A stretch of 64,000 nucleotides of DNA from DASZUK01 sp963844575. Lineage in GTDB: Bacteria > Actinomycetota > Acidimicrobiia > Acidimicrobiales > RAAP-2. Shown piece after piece: positions 31,369 to 38,855 of this stretch. The translations under genes and the position numbers were made by a program. The stretch lies in NCBI GenBank assembly GCA_963844575.1, contig CAWJOU010000005.1:1240001-1304000 (forward strand). Direction: 5' to 3'. A model generated the notes under the pieces. The model was not told the DNA's origin. It saw only the letters and a list, made by a program, of their open reading frames with translations, and did no database searches. Each line of letters opens with the position of its first letter. Positions within the stretch are counted from its first letter, which is position 1.

Positions 31369-31740
31369 ATGGCCCACGACCACGAGACGACGTACGGCCC
31401 GCAGGTGCGCGAGGAACTGGCCGGCCCGTACCGGGCGTTGCGGGAGGCGATCCCGGACGTGTTGAGCGGCTACGCCGCGCTCGGCCGGGCGGCAATGGCT
31501 GACGGCGAGCTGTCGGTCAAGACGAAGGAGCTCATCGCCCTGGCCATCGCCATTACCCGGGAGTGCGACGGCTGCATCGCCGCCCACGCCCAGGGCGCGT
31601 TCCGCCGTGGGGCGTCGACGGCCGAGGTGGCGGAGATGATCGGCGTCGCGATCATGATGAACGGCGGCCCGGGGACGGTTTGGGGACCACGGGCCCTCGC
31701 GGCGTTCTCCGAGTTCGCGGCGGCGACAGCACCGACGTAG
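31369..31740 (+). CDS. AhpD-like carboxymuconolactone decarboxylase family protein
   Basis: This 123-aa protein has the CMD/AhpD all-alpha fold. The redox motif reads ECDGCIAAHAQGAFRRGAST, i.e. C-x-x-C followed by a conserved His, as in peroxidase-reducing AhpD proteins. Flanking helices (LSVKTKELIALAIAI and AEVAEMIGVAIMMNGGPG) are typical. It probably acts as a disulphide-dependent antioxidant protein or uncharacterised CMD homologue. The ATG at 31369 is the natural start (MAHDHETTYGPQ). A 19-bp tandem repeat spans its stop codon. Confidence 0.85.
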   Translation: MAHDHETTYGPQVREELAGPYRALREAIPDVLSGYAALGRAAMADGELSVKTKELIALAIAITRECDGCIAAHAQGAFRRGASTAEVAEMIGVAIMMNGGPGTVWGPRALAAFSEFAAATAPT

Positions 31741-31815
31741 CGCGACAGCACCGACGCAGCGCGACCGCACCGGCGTAGCGCGACAGCACCGACGTAGCGC
31801 GACCGCACCGACGGA
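31725..31815 (+). repeat. 19-bp tandem repeats (4.7 copies) containing the AhpD-like gene's stop codon
   Basis: The unit is GACAGCACCGACGTAGCGC; copies start at 31725, 31744, 31763, 31782 and a partial one at 31801. They differ at one or two positions. The gene's TAG (31738-31740) lies in copy 1. Copies 3 and 4 also carry TAG while copy 2 has CAG, so stops occur in two frames only. Confidence 0.92.
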
Positions 31816-31885
31816 CGCGGCGAGGAGATGGCGATGATCCCGGTTCACCGCCGGTGGGTCGGTTCACCGCCGGGTGGATCGAGCG

Positions 31886-33172
31886 CTACCCCTGACCGAT
31901 GGGCGTGAACGCGCAGCCGAGGTGCTTGATCCCGTTCAGGAAGTCGGACCGCAACTGGTCCGGCTCGCCGGTGGCCTCGATGTCGGGGAGCCGGGCGAAC
32001 AGTTCACGGAACATGATGGTGATCTCGCGGCGGGCGAGGTGGGCGCCGAGACAGAAGTGTGGCCCGGCGCTGCCGAAGCCGACGTGCGGGTTCGGCGAAC
32101 GCCGGAGATCGAAGCGGAACGGCTCGTCGAACACGTCACCGTCGCGGTTGGCGGAGTTGTAGAAGAGCAGGAGTTTGTCGCCGGCCTCCAGCGGGTGACC
32201 GGAGAGGACGGTCGGCTCGGCGACCGTCCGTCGCATCCAGGTGACGGGCGACGCCCAGCGGACGATCTCGTCGGCCGCGGTCGTCGAGACCTCGTCGAAC
32301 CGGTCGCGCCACAGGTCGCGCTGGTCGGGGTGCTCGGTCAGTGCCCACAGGCCGTGGACGATGGCCGTCCGCGTCGTCTCGTTGCCGGCGACGACGAGCT
32401 CGACGAAGAACGACGAGAGCTCCTGACCGGTGAGGGACTCGCCGTCGATGTTGGTGTTGACGAGCGCCGACGTCAGGTCGTCGGTCGGGTGGGCGAGGCG
32501 ATGCTCGCCGAGGTCGTGCATCAGCGACACCAGCTCCTGAGCGGCGGTGAGGAAGGCGACGACCGGGTCGGCGTCTTCGGGGACGAGCTCCGGGTCGCCG
32601 TTGCTCAAGATGATGTTCGAGCAGCGGAGCACCCGTTCGTGCTCGTTCGCCGGGATGCCCATCATCCGGCAGATCACCCGCAGCGGGAGCTGGGCGGCGA
32701 CGTCGACCGCAAAGTCGCATTCGCCGCGACGCTCGACCTCGGTGACGACGTCCGCGGCCACCCGCTGGATGTCGTCCTCGATGGCTCGGATCATCTTCGG
32801 GCTGAACGCGGTCGACACGATCCGTCGCAGCCGAGCGTGCCGCGGGTTGTCGGTGCTGATCATGCCGCCGAAGTAGTCGAGCATCTCGGGCGGCAGGTCG
32901 AGGACGCTGATCGCCCCCTGGCCGGAGCAGAAGATCTCCGGCTGGCGGCTCACCTCGGCGATGTCGCGGTGTCGCGTCACGGCCCAGAACCCGGGGCCCG
33001 GCGGCGGCGCCAGGGCGGAACGGTCCCGGAGGTCGGGTTCGTCGAACCGACCGATCGGTCGCTCCCGGCGCAACGTCTTGAACGCGCCGTCGCGGACGTC
33101 CCACGGCAAGGCCCAGAAGTCGAGGTCGGACAGGTCGATCTCTTCCAGTGCGAGCGTCTCGGCGGGCTCCAT
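31886..33172 (-). CDS. Cytochrome P450
   Basis: This 428-aa soluble bacterial P450 has the haem loop VGFGSAGPHFCLGAHLARRE with the axial Cys. The I-helix is LVVAGNETTRTAIVHGL, with the acid-alcohol pair replaced by E-T in the usual AGxET style. The K-helix E-x-x-R is in ADEIVRWASPVTW. The start at ATG 33172 is the first Met before a typical N-terminus. It monooxygenates a small hydrophobic substrate and needs ferredoxin partners not seen nearby. The sequence around AFSPKMIRAIEDDIQRVAA is like CYP125/142-type and other lipid or sterol P450s of actinobacteria, but substrate cannot be assigned. Confidence 0.9.
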   Translation of the reverse strand: MEPAETLALEEIDLSDLDFWALPWDVRDGAFKTLRRERPIGRFDEPDLRDRSALAPPPGPGFWAVTRHRDIAEVSRQPEIFCSGQGAISVLDLPPEMLDYFGGMISTDNPRHARLRRIVSTAFSPKMIRAIEDDIQRVAADVVTEVERRGECDFAVDVAAQLPLRVICRMMGIPANEHERVLRCSNIILSNGDPELVPEDADPVVAFLTAAQELVSLMHDLGEHRLAHPTDDLTSALVNTNIDGESLTGQELSSFFVELVVAGNETTRTAIVHGLWALTEHPDQRDLWRDRFDEVSTTAADEIVRWASPVTWMRRTVAEPTVLSGHPLEAGDKLLLFYNSANRDGDVFDEPFRFDLRRSPNPHVGFGSAGPHFCLGAHLARREITIMFRELFARLPDIEATGEPDQLRSDFLNGIKHLGCAFTPIGQG

Positions 33173-33255
33173 CGGGCCACCATATCGAGCAACTGCAAAA
33201 GGACGCGGGTGGCCGCCGCCCGGCCACTCACCGCCGACCCGCCTGCCGCCCGCGG

Positions 33256-33879
33256 TCAGCCGTCCGACCGGGAACGCCAACGGCGCCACCATCCGGGGGC
33301 CCGGCGGGCCACCTCGACCAGGAGGCTGACGAAGACGACGATGCCGAGGGCGAGCAGCAGGCCGATCCACGGCTGGTCCTTGAACGCTTCACCCCCGAGC
33401 CGACCGATCAGGAAGGCGTACGTCGCCCAGAGCACCGCGGATACGGCGGTGGCCACGACGAACGAGCGGCGGCGGTAGCCGGTGACGCCGCACGTGAGCG
33501 TGACCGCGGTCCGGCCGCCGGGGACGAAGCGGCAGAGGACGATGAGGCGGGTGCCGTAGCGCTCGAGCGCCCGATCGGCCCAGGCCCGTCGGGCCCGCCC
33601 CCGGTCGCTGGCGAAGAACCGCCGCTCCGCCCACGGCCCGAAGCGTCGACCGATGACGTAGCAGACGTTGTCGCCGACGAACGCGCCGAGCGCGGCGAGG
33701 GCCACCAGCACCACGACCATCGGGTCGCGGCTGCCCGCGCTGGCGACGCCGAGGGCGACGACCGCCGACTCGCTGGGCACGACCGGCAGCACCGCGTCGA
33801 GGGCGGGGAGGGCGAACGCCACGACGTACGACAGTGGCGAGCCGACCCGGAGCTGGGCGAACCCGATGACGTCGATCAC
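33256..33879 (-). CDS. DedA-family membrane protein
   Basis: This 207-aa membrane protein of the DedA/SNARE-associated family shows the typical LPVVPSESAVVALGVASAG re-entrant segment, GAFVGDNVCYVIGRRFG and the second re-entrant loop with FVPGGRTAVTLTCGVTGYRR, including the conserved E and R residues. Five hydrophobic segments can be counted. DedA proteins are polyprenyl- or phospholipid transporters needed for membrane homeostasis. It overlaps the upstream TerC gene by 4 bases, so both are in one operon. Confidence 0.87.
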   Translation of the reverse strand: MIDVIGFAQLRVGSPLSYVVAFALPALDAVLPVVPSESAVVALGVASAGSRDPMVVVLVALAALGAFVGDNVCYVIGRRFGPWAERRFFASDRGRARRAWADRALERYGTRLIVLCRFVPGGRTAVTLTCGVTGYRRRSFVVATAVSAVLWATYAFLIGRLGGEAFKDQPWIGLLLALGIVVFVSLLVEVARRAPGWWRRWRSRSDG

Positions 33880-34802
33880 GGTTCGGCGGATGCCGGACCC
33901 GGCCGGCTACCCCGCCAGAGGCTGACGCCGACCGCGGCGCCGATCACGACGACGATCGTCACCAGCGTCACGGCCACCGAGAGATGGACGAGCGGGGTGA
34001 TGAGCATCTTGACCCCAATGAGCACGAGGAGGACGGCCAGCCCGTACTTGAGGTACTCGAAGCGGTCCATCGCGTCGGCGAAGACGAAGTAGAGAGCCCG
34101 GAGGCCGAGCACGGCGAAGGCGTTCGACGTGAAGACGATGAAGACGTCTCGGGTGACGCCGAAGACGGCCGGGATCGAGTCGGTGGCGAACACGACGTCG
34201 GTCACCTCGATGGCGATGAGGGCGACGAGCAGCGGGGTGGCCGACCACCGGCCGTGCTCGCGCACGACGAAGTGCTCGTCGCAGAACCCGTCGGTGACCG
34301 GGACGACGTGGCGGACGAGCCGGACGACGACGTTGCGGTCCGGGTCGACCGGACCGCCACCGCGCAGCATCCGGACGCCGCCGAGCACGAGGACCGTGCC
34401 GAAGACGTAGAGCACCCACGAGAAGTTGTCGAGCAGCGCTGCGCCGGCGCTGATGAACGCGGCCCGGAGGACGAGCGCGCCGACGACACCGAAGTAGAGG
34501 ACGCGGTGCTGGTAGCCGGCGGGCACGCCGAACGCCCGGAACAAGAGGACGAAGACGAAGATGTTGTCGATGCTCAGCGCCTTCTCGAGCAGGTAGGCGG
34601 AGAAGTACTGCTCGGCCGACGCGCCGCCCTGGACGGCGCCGAGGCCGGCGCCGAACGCGACGCTGACCGTGATCCACCCCGCGCTCGCGATGAGGGCCCG
34701 ACGGAGCGTCGGTGGCGTACCGGCCCGATTGCCGGCCAGGTCGACGGCCAGTAGGACGACGATGAGGCCGACGACCGCGAACCAGCTCCAGAGCGGGACC
34801 AC
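33876..34802 (-). CDS. TerC-family integral membrane protein (putative metal exporter)
   Basis: This 308-aa membrane protein has TerC/Alx landmarks: the EKALSIDNIFVFVLLFRAFG motif with its acidic residues in the membrane, and AIEVTDVVFATDSIPAVFGV with two more acidic residues. VFTSNAFAVLGLRALYF and KYGLAVLLVLIGVKML follow. About eight transmembrane segments are expected. Members export manganese or act on secreted metalloproteins. The start is a GTG at 34802. It is in an operon with DedA downstream; no yybP-ykoY-like leader was seen in the 60 bases before it. Confidence 0.87.
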   Translation of the reverse strand: MVPLWSWFAVVGLIVVLLAVDLAGNRAGTPPTLRRALIASAGWITVSVAFGAGLGAVQGGASAEQYFSAYLLEKALSIDNIFVFVLLFRAFGVPAGYQHRVLYFGVVGALVLRAAFISAGAALLDNFSWVLYVFGTVLVLGGVRMLRGGGPVDPDRNVVVRLVRHVVPVTDGFCDEHFVVREHGRWSATPLLVALIAIEVTDVVFATDSIPAVFGVTRDVFIVFTSNAFAVLGLRALYFVFADAMDRFEYLKYGLAVLLVLIGVKMLITPLVHLSVAVTLVTIVVVIGAAVGVSLWRGSRPGPASAEP

Positions 34803-34862
34803 TGGACGTCCACTCTGCCCCGTCCGCCGAGACGCTGCGGCCTCTGGGCGGGCGGCGGGCCG

Positions 34863-35558
34863 TCAGTCCGAGGCCGGCGACGCGGTCTCGGCGTCGACGC
34901 GGAGGAGGATCGGCAGGTCGAGGGTGAGCAGGCACACGGCGACGACCTGCGGCCAGACGGCGCCGTAGCGGACGAGGAAGGCGCCGAAGGTGGCGCTGAC
35001 GAAGAAGATGGCGATCGAGCCGGCCCGCCGGGCGGCTCGGGTGTTCGGGCCGCCGGCCAACGGCGAGTCGGCGATCAGCCCGGTCATCGTCAACGTCATC
35101 ACGTTCGTCGCCAGGTCCGGGATGCCCCAACGACGGACCATGGCGTTCTGCACGCCCATCCCGAAGGCCAGGATGCCGGTGACCCAGAAGCGCGGGTCGC
35201 CGTGGGGGCCGGCGTGGGTCACGCCGGTGACGATGGTGGCCGCGACGAGGGCGACCCACTCGACGGCGAAGCCGACCCGGTGCCGGCCGAGCGCCCCGGG
35301 CCAGTGGACGAGCCGCCCGCCGACGACGGCGCCGACGGCGAACGTCGCCAGCACGACGAGGTACGGGAAGACGGAGAGGTGGGCGGGCGTGCCGAGCGTG
35401 CCGACCGCGAACGCCAGGTAGACGAGGTTGCCGGTCATGATCTCGGCGAAGACGTTGCCGAGGCCGAGGAAGCAGGCGGCGTCGAGCATGCCGCAGATGC
35501 CCGTGATGACGTAGATCCCGACGATCAGTGGGGGACGTCGGATGGCCAGTCGGTTCAT
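34863..35558 (-). CDS. YoaK/DUF1275 family membrane protein
   Basis: This 231-aa protein has six predicted transmembrane segments. The family pattern is GMLDAACFLGLGNVFAEIMT then GNLVYLAFAV, followed by GILAFGMGVQNAMVRRWGIP with TNVMTLTMTGL. DUF1275 proteins have no proven function. ATG 35558 is chosen because AGGAG lies 6-9 bases upstream; a GTG two codons earlier is too close to it. It is divergent from the FAH-family gene and just downstream of nothing obvious on its strand. Confidence 0.83.
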   Translation of the reverse strand: MNRLAIRRPPLIVGIYVITGICGMLDAACFLGLGNVFAEIMTGNLVYLAFAVGTLGTPAHLSVFPYLVVLATFAVGAVVGGRLVHWPGALGRHRVGFAVEWVALVAATIVTGVTHAGPHGDPRFWVTGILAFGMGVQNAMVRRWGIPDLATNVMTLTMTGLIADSPLAGGPNTRAARRAGSIAIFFVSATFGAFLVRYGAVWPQVVAVCLLTLDLPILLRVDAETASPASD

Positions 35559-35680
35559 GGTCACTCCTGCAGCCGGACGGAGGCGCCGTCCGACGCGCCG
35601 CGGTCGTCCTGTTGTAGCGGACCGGCCACGCTCGGCCGTGGACCGCGGGTCGCCCGGCCGGTCCCCATTAGGGTCGGCCC

Positions 35681-36583
35681 GTGCGCCTCACGACGTTCCT
35701 GACCCCCGACGTCCGAGCTGCCGCTGCCGGCCTACGGGTGCAGGAGGTCGCTCGCACGAGCGGTCGGACCGGTCTGGTCGTCGGAGACGAAGTCGTCGAC
35801 CTCACGCACCCGGCGGTCGGGCTGCCGGCGGAGATGCCGGCGCTGCTCGGCCTCGGCCAGCCGGCCCTCGACGCGGCCGCCGCCGCGCCGGCGACGGCCG
35901 CGGCGCGGTGGAGCCTCGACGACGTCGGTCGGCTGGCGCCGGTGCCGACCCCACCGAAGGTGCTGGCGATCGGCATGAACTACGGAGCCCACGTCGCCGA
36001 GCTCGGTCGGGAGGCACCGGCGTACCAGTACTGGTTCAACAAGCAGCGGACGTGCGTCGTCGGCCCGGGTCACCCGATCGAGGTGCCGCCGGTCTCCGAG
36101 CAGGTCGACTACGAAGGCGAGCTCGGCCTGGTGATCGGCGCCTACGCCAAGGATGTCCCGGCGGACCGGTGGCTCGACGTCGTTGCCGGGTTCACGGTCG
36201 TCAACGACGTCAGCGTCCGGGACTGGCAGTGGCGGACGCCGACGTTCACGATGGGCAAGTCGTTCGACACCCATGGGCCGACCGGTCCGTTCCTGGTCAC
36301 GCCGGACGAGATCGGCGACCCCAGCGCCCTCGGCATCCGGACGTGGGTCGACGGCGACCTGCGCCAGGATTCGACGACGGCCGATCTGCTCTTCGGCTTC
36401 GGGGCGATGATCGAGTACCTGACGACGGTCTTCCCGCTCGAGCCCGGCGACGTCATTGCGACGGGGACGCCGGCCGGCGTCGGCGCGTCGTTCGACCCGC
36501 CCCGCTGGCTGCGCCCGGGCGGCACCGTGCGCATCGAGATCGAGGGTGTCGGCGCGCTCGAGAACCCGGTCGTCGCCGCCTGA
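35681..36583 (+). CDS. Fumarylacetoacetate hydrolase family protein
   Basis: This 300-aa protein has an N-terminal small domain and the FAH catalytic domain. PPKVLAIGMNYGAHVAELGR starts the beta-roll. The metal-binding acidic residues are in QVDYEGELGLVIG (E-x-E) and the D of VVNDVSVRDWQW. GKSFDTHGPTGPFLVTPDEI, LPLEPGDVIATGTPAGVG-type and the terminal VRIEIEGVGALENPV are also present. FAH enzymes cleave or decarboxylate 2-oxo acids in aromatic and amino-acid catabolism. It starts at GTG 35681 and stands alone, so substrate cannot be predicted. Confidence 0.87.
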   Translation: MRLTTFLTPDVRAAAAGLRVQEVARTSGRTGLVVGDEVVDLTHPAVGLPAEMPALLGLGQPALDAAAAAPATAAARWSLDDVGRLAPVPTPPKVLAIGMNYGAHVAELGREAPAYQYWFNKQRTCVVGPGHPIEVPPVSEQVDYEGELGLVIGAYAKDVPADRWLDVVAGFTVVNDVSVRDWQWRTPTFTMGKSFDTHGPTGPFLVTPDEIGDPSALGIRTWVDGDLRQDSTTADLLFGFGAMIEYLTTVFPLEPGDVIATGTPAGVGASFDPPRWLRPGGTVRIEIEGVGALENPVVAA

Positions 36584-36664
36584 CGGTCGCGGCGCCGGCT
36601 GGGCCGTCGTACGGGTACGGCCACGGCCACGGCCGCAAGTCCGTCGAGGTCCGACCTAATGTGC

Positions 36665-36670
36665 TACAAT
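36665..36670 (+). promoter_or_regulatory. -10 box for a leaderless antitoxin mRNA
   Basis: TACAAT ends 7 bases before the ATG at 36678. This spacing would start transcription at or beside that codon. The earlier ATG (36669) overlaps the box itself and so cannot be used if this is the promoter. A -35 box is not obvious. Confidence 0.5.
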
Positions 36671-36677
36671 GAAGAAC

Positions 36678-36941
36678 ATGTCTGAGGTGGGTATCCGGGC
36701 GTTGAAGCAGAATGCTTCGGCCGTCGTCGCCGACGCATCGGCCGGCGCGACGGTCACGATCACCGACCGGGGGCGCCCGGTGGCCCAGTTGACGGCGATC
36801 CCGGGGTCGCGGCTCCAGCAACTGATCGCTTCTGGCAAGGCTCGTCCGCCGCGCCGCGACTTCAGCAACTTGCCGGCGCCCGAGCCGGGTCCGAGCGTGG
36901 GCGCGGAGCTGATCGCCATGAGGAACGCTGAGCGGTACTGA
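36678..36941 (+). CDS. Phd/YefM-type antitoxin (module 1)
   Basis: This 87-aa protein is chosen from ATG 36678 because the -10 box TACAAT overlaps the upstream ATG. The Phd/YefM N-terminal DNA-binding fold is clear (EVGIRALKQNASAVVADASA then GATVTITDRGRPVAQLT). The C-terminal toxin-neutralising tail has PRRDFSNLPAPEPGPSVGAE. It is followed one base later by a PIN toxin gene. The same pair architecture with an antitoxin of equal length recurs at 49957. It is probably autoregulated. Confidence 0.85.
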   Translation: MSEVGIRALKQNASAVVADASAGATVTITDRGRPVAQLTAIPGSRLQQLIASGKARPPRRDFSNLPAPEPGPSVGAELIAMRNAERY

Positions 36942-36942
36942 C

Positions 36943-37335
36943 GTGGCGCATTATCTCGACACGTCGGCTCTGGTCAAGCTCGTCGTGGCCGAACCGGAGA
37001 CCGCGGCTCTCCGGACCTGGATGAACGCGGCAGACCGCGTACCGGTGGCGTCGAGCCTGGTCCGAACGGAGTTGTTGCGGGCGGTGCGCCGGTTCGCTCC
37101 TGATCGCGTGCTGCAAGCACGAGCGGTGCTCGACTCGATCACGCTCGTCCAGCTCACGACACCCCTTTTCGAGATGGCCGGTCGTCTCGACCCGACGACG
37201 CTTCGCAGCCTCGACGCCTTGCATCTGGCCGCGGCGCTCGACCTCGGCGACGACCTCGATGGCCTGGTGACTTACGACGACCGGCTGGCCGAAGCCGCGG
37301 GGCTCAACGGTGTACCGGTCACGGCGCCGGCATGA
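36943..37335 (+). CDS. PIN-domain toxin (VapC-like, module 1)
   Basis: This 130-aa PIN domain starts at GTG 36943. The acidic catalytic residues are D in MAHYLDTSALVKLVVAE, E in SSLVRTELLRAVRRFA, D in LRSLDALHLAAALDLG and D in GLVTYDDRLAEAAG. It is a Mg-dependent RNase toxin by family. It shares the LRSLDALHLAAA-x-x-LGDDLxGxVTYDxR block with the module at 50234, so the two modules are related by duplication or repeated acquisition. Confidence 0.87.
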   Translation: MAHYLDTSALVKLVVAEPETAALRTWMNAADRVPVASSLVRTELLRAVRRFAPDRVLQARAVLDSITLVQLTTPLFEMAGRLDPTTLRSLDALHLAAALDLGDDLDGLVTYDDRLAEAAGLNGVPVTAPA

Positions 37336-37387
37336 CCGACGCGGTGTCGGCGGCACGGTTGGGTCGTCGTCACGGCAGAATGGAGAG

Positions 37388-37765
37388 ATGGCAGACACTG
37401 CGAACCCCGGAACCGGTGACCCGACGGCCGGTGGCTCCAGCGCCGCCCCGCTGAGCGACGAGGAACGAGCGGAGCGGCTCGGCCAGCTCCGGTCGCTCAT
37501 CGAGTTGATGCGCCCGTCGGTGCAGGCCGACGGCGGCGACCTCGTGCTCGTCGGCGCGGACGTCGAGACCGGCATCGTCGAGGTCCAGCTCCAGGGGGCC
37601 TGCAGCTCGTGTGCGGTCAGTTCGGCGACCCTCCAGGGCGGCGTCGAACGGATCCTGAGCGACCGGCTGCCATGGATCCGGGAGGTCGTCGGCGGGCTCG
37701 ACGACTCGATCGACGCGGACGAGAGCGCATCGCTCGGCCAGGGCGGGTACGTCCCGAGCTTCTGA
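37388..37765 (+). CDS. NifU C-terminal-domain iron-sulphur scaffold protein
   Basis: This 125-aa protein has a Pro/Gly/Ala-rich N-terminal extension followed by the NifU-like domain (LRSLIELMRPSVQADGGDLV). Its C-x-x-C is in LQGACSSCAVSSATLQGGVE, and it ends ILSDRLPWIREVVGGLDD. NifU-type domains hold a transient 4Fe-4S cluster and deliver it to apoproteins. Both cysteines are present. The start at ATG 37388 follows a weak SD (GGAGAG). It is a stand-alone gene. Confidence 0.87.
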   Translation: MADTANPGTGDPTAGGSSAAPLSDEERAERLGQLRSLIELMRPSVQADGGDLVLVGADVETGIVEVQLQGACSSCAVSSATLQGGVERILSDRLPWIREVVGGLDDSIDADESASLGQGGYVPSF

Positions 37766-37898
37766 CCCAGCGCCCGGCTGGATCGTTCGCGCCGGCCGCT
37801 GCCGCGCCATCCCAGGCCGGAGAGCGTCGGACGGCGGGTGGCAGGCCCGCTCGACGTCGCCGGACGAAGGGGAAACAAGCGATAGGTTTCGTCAGATC

Positions 37899-38543
37899 AT
37901 GTCGCTGCGGAGAGAAGAGCTGATCAAGATTGCCGGGGACCTCTTCGCCCGGAAGGGCTTCTCGGCCACGACCGTCCGGGGAATCGCCGACGAGGCGGGG
38001 ATCCTCCCCGGGAGCCTCTATCACCACTTCGACTCGAAGGAAGACATCGCCCGAGTCATCCTGACGGAGTACTACGACGGTATGGCCAGTCAGTGCCGGG
38101 CGATCGCGGAGAGCGATCTCGACCCTCGAGAAGCGCTCGCCGAGCTGATCCGGGCGTCCTTCCGGAGTATCGCCACCAATCCCCAGGCGGTTGGCCTCAT
38201 CCAGAACTCCGGCGACATCATCGACCGGTTCCATGTCCAGGACACCAAGGAAGAGCTCGAGGACATATGGATCGAGGTGGTCAACCGTGGAATTCGCCAC
38301 CGTGTCCTGCGAGGCGAGCTCCACGCGACGCTCGTGCGTCGGTTCATTCGTGACAGCATTGCCGCCGCCGTCCGTTGGTGGAGGCCCGACGGCGTCCTGA
38401 CGATCGATGAGGTCGCGGAGAGCTACATCGATCTGATCTACAACGGGCTCCTGATCGTTCCGCAACAGTACGTACGGCCACCGAGCGCTCCCGCGGCGAA
38501 GACCAGAGGCGATGGTCGTCGGAAGGCGTCCACCGGCTCTTGA
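37899..38543 (+). CDS. TetR-family regulator, KstR2-like
   Basis: This 214-aa protein has an N-terminal helix-turn-helix domain (REELIKIAGDLFARKGFSAT then TVRGIADEAGILPGSLYHHF). The C-terminal ligand domain resembles KstR2/FadR-type regulators (FHVQDTKEELEDIWIEVVNR, YIDLIYNGLL). KstR2 proteins sense CoA thioesters of steroid ring fragments, but that ligand is not proven here. The next gene downstream is an amidohydrolase with a promoter at 38636, and a P450 and an acyl-CoA dehydrogenase lie within 6 kb. A role in lipid or steroid breakdown is possible. Confidence 0.82.
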   Translation: MSLRREELIKIAGDLFARKGFSATTVRGIADEAGILPGSLYHHFDSKEDIARVILTEYYDGMASQCRAIAESDLDPREALAELIRASFRSIATNPQAVGLIQNSGDIIDRFHVQDTKEELEDIWIEVVNRGIRHRVLRGELHATLVRRFIRDSIAAAVRWWRPDGVLTIDEVAESYIDLIYNGLLIVPQQYVRPPSAPAAKTRGDGRRKASTGS

Positions 38544-38855
38544 GCTGAGCTCCGCCGCCGAGGGCGGCGCTTTCCGCGCGGCACGACCCGCTCCGTCCAG
38601 GTGGATGCCATCCATGTAGGGGTTGTTCAACCCGCTTGACGCCTGTCCCGAGTCGAACTAACGTTTGATTTAATCGTCTCGCCAATTGGGACGGCGGCTG
38701 GACGGCATGCCGGTTCTCCGGTCGTTCGACCGACGGTCGGCCTCGCTAGGGACGGCCAACTGCCAGTCCGCGAAGCCGTGCCCGGTTCGGTTCGCACCGA
38801 ACCGGCGAGTCCAGAGGGAAGCCCGGGAGCGACACCCGGAGAGGAGCGAGCGCCG
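38544..38855 (+). promoter_or_regulatory. Promoter and structured 5' leader of the amidohydrolase gene
   Basis: This 312-base gene-free stretch holds a candidate promoter TTGACG (38636-38641), a 17-base spacer and TAACGT (38659-38664). A leader of about 185 bases follows. A perfect 10-bp stem (CCGGTTCGGT at 38782-38791, ACCGAACCGG at 38796-38805) has a 4-base loop. Further short stems surround GGTCG/CGACC at 38720-38745. The SD GAGGAG lies at 38840-38846. No known riboswitch consensus could be matched. Confidence 0.45.

Noticed and set aside
38800..38855. Cobalamin riboswitch before the amidohydrolase gene
   Set aside because: GGGAAGCCCGGG-like bases resemble part of the core, but no B12 box or correct order of elements is present.
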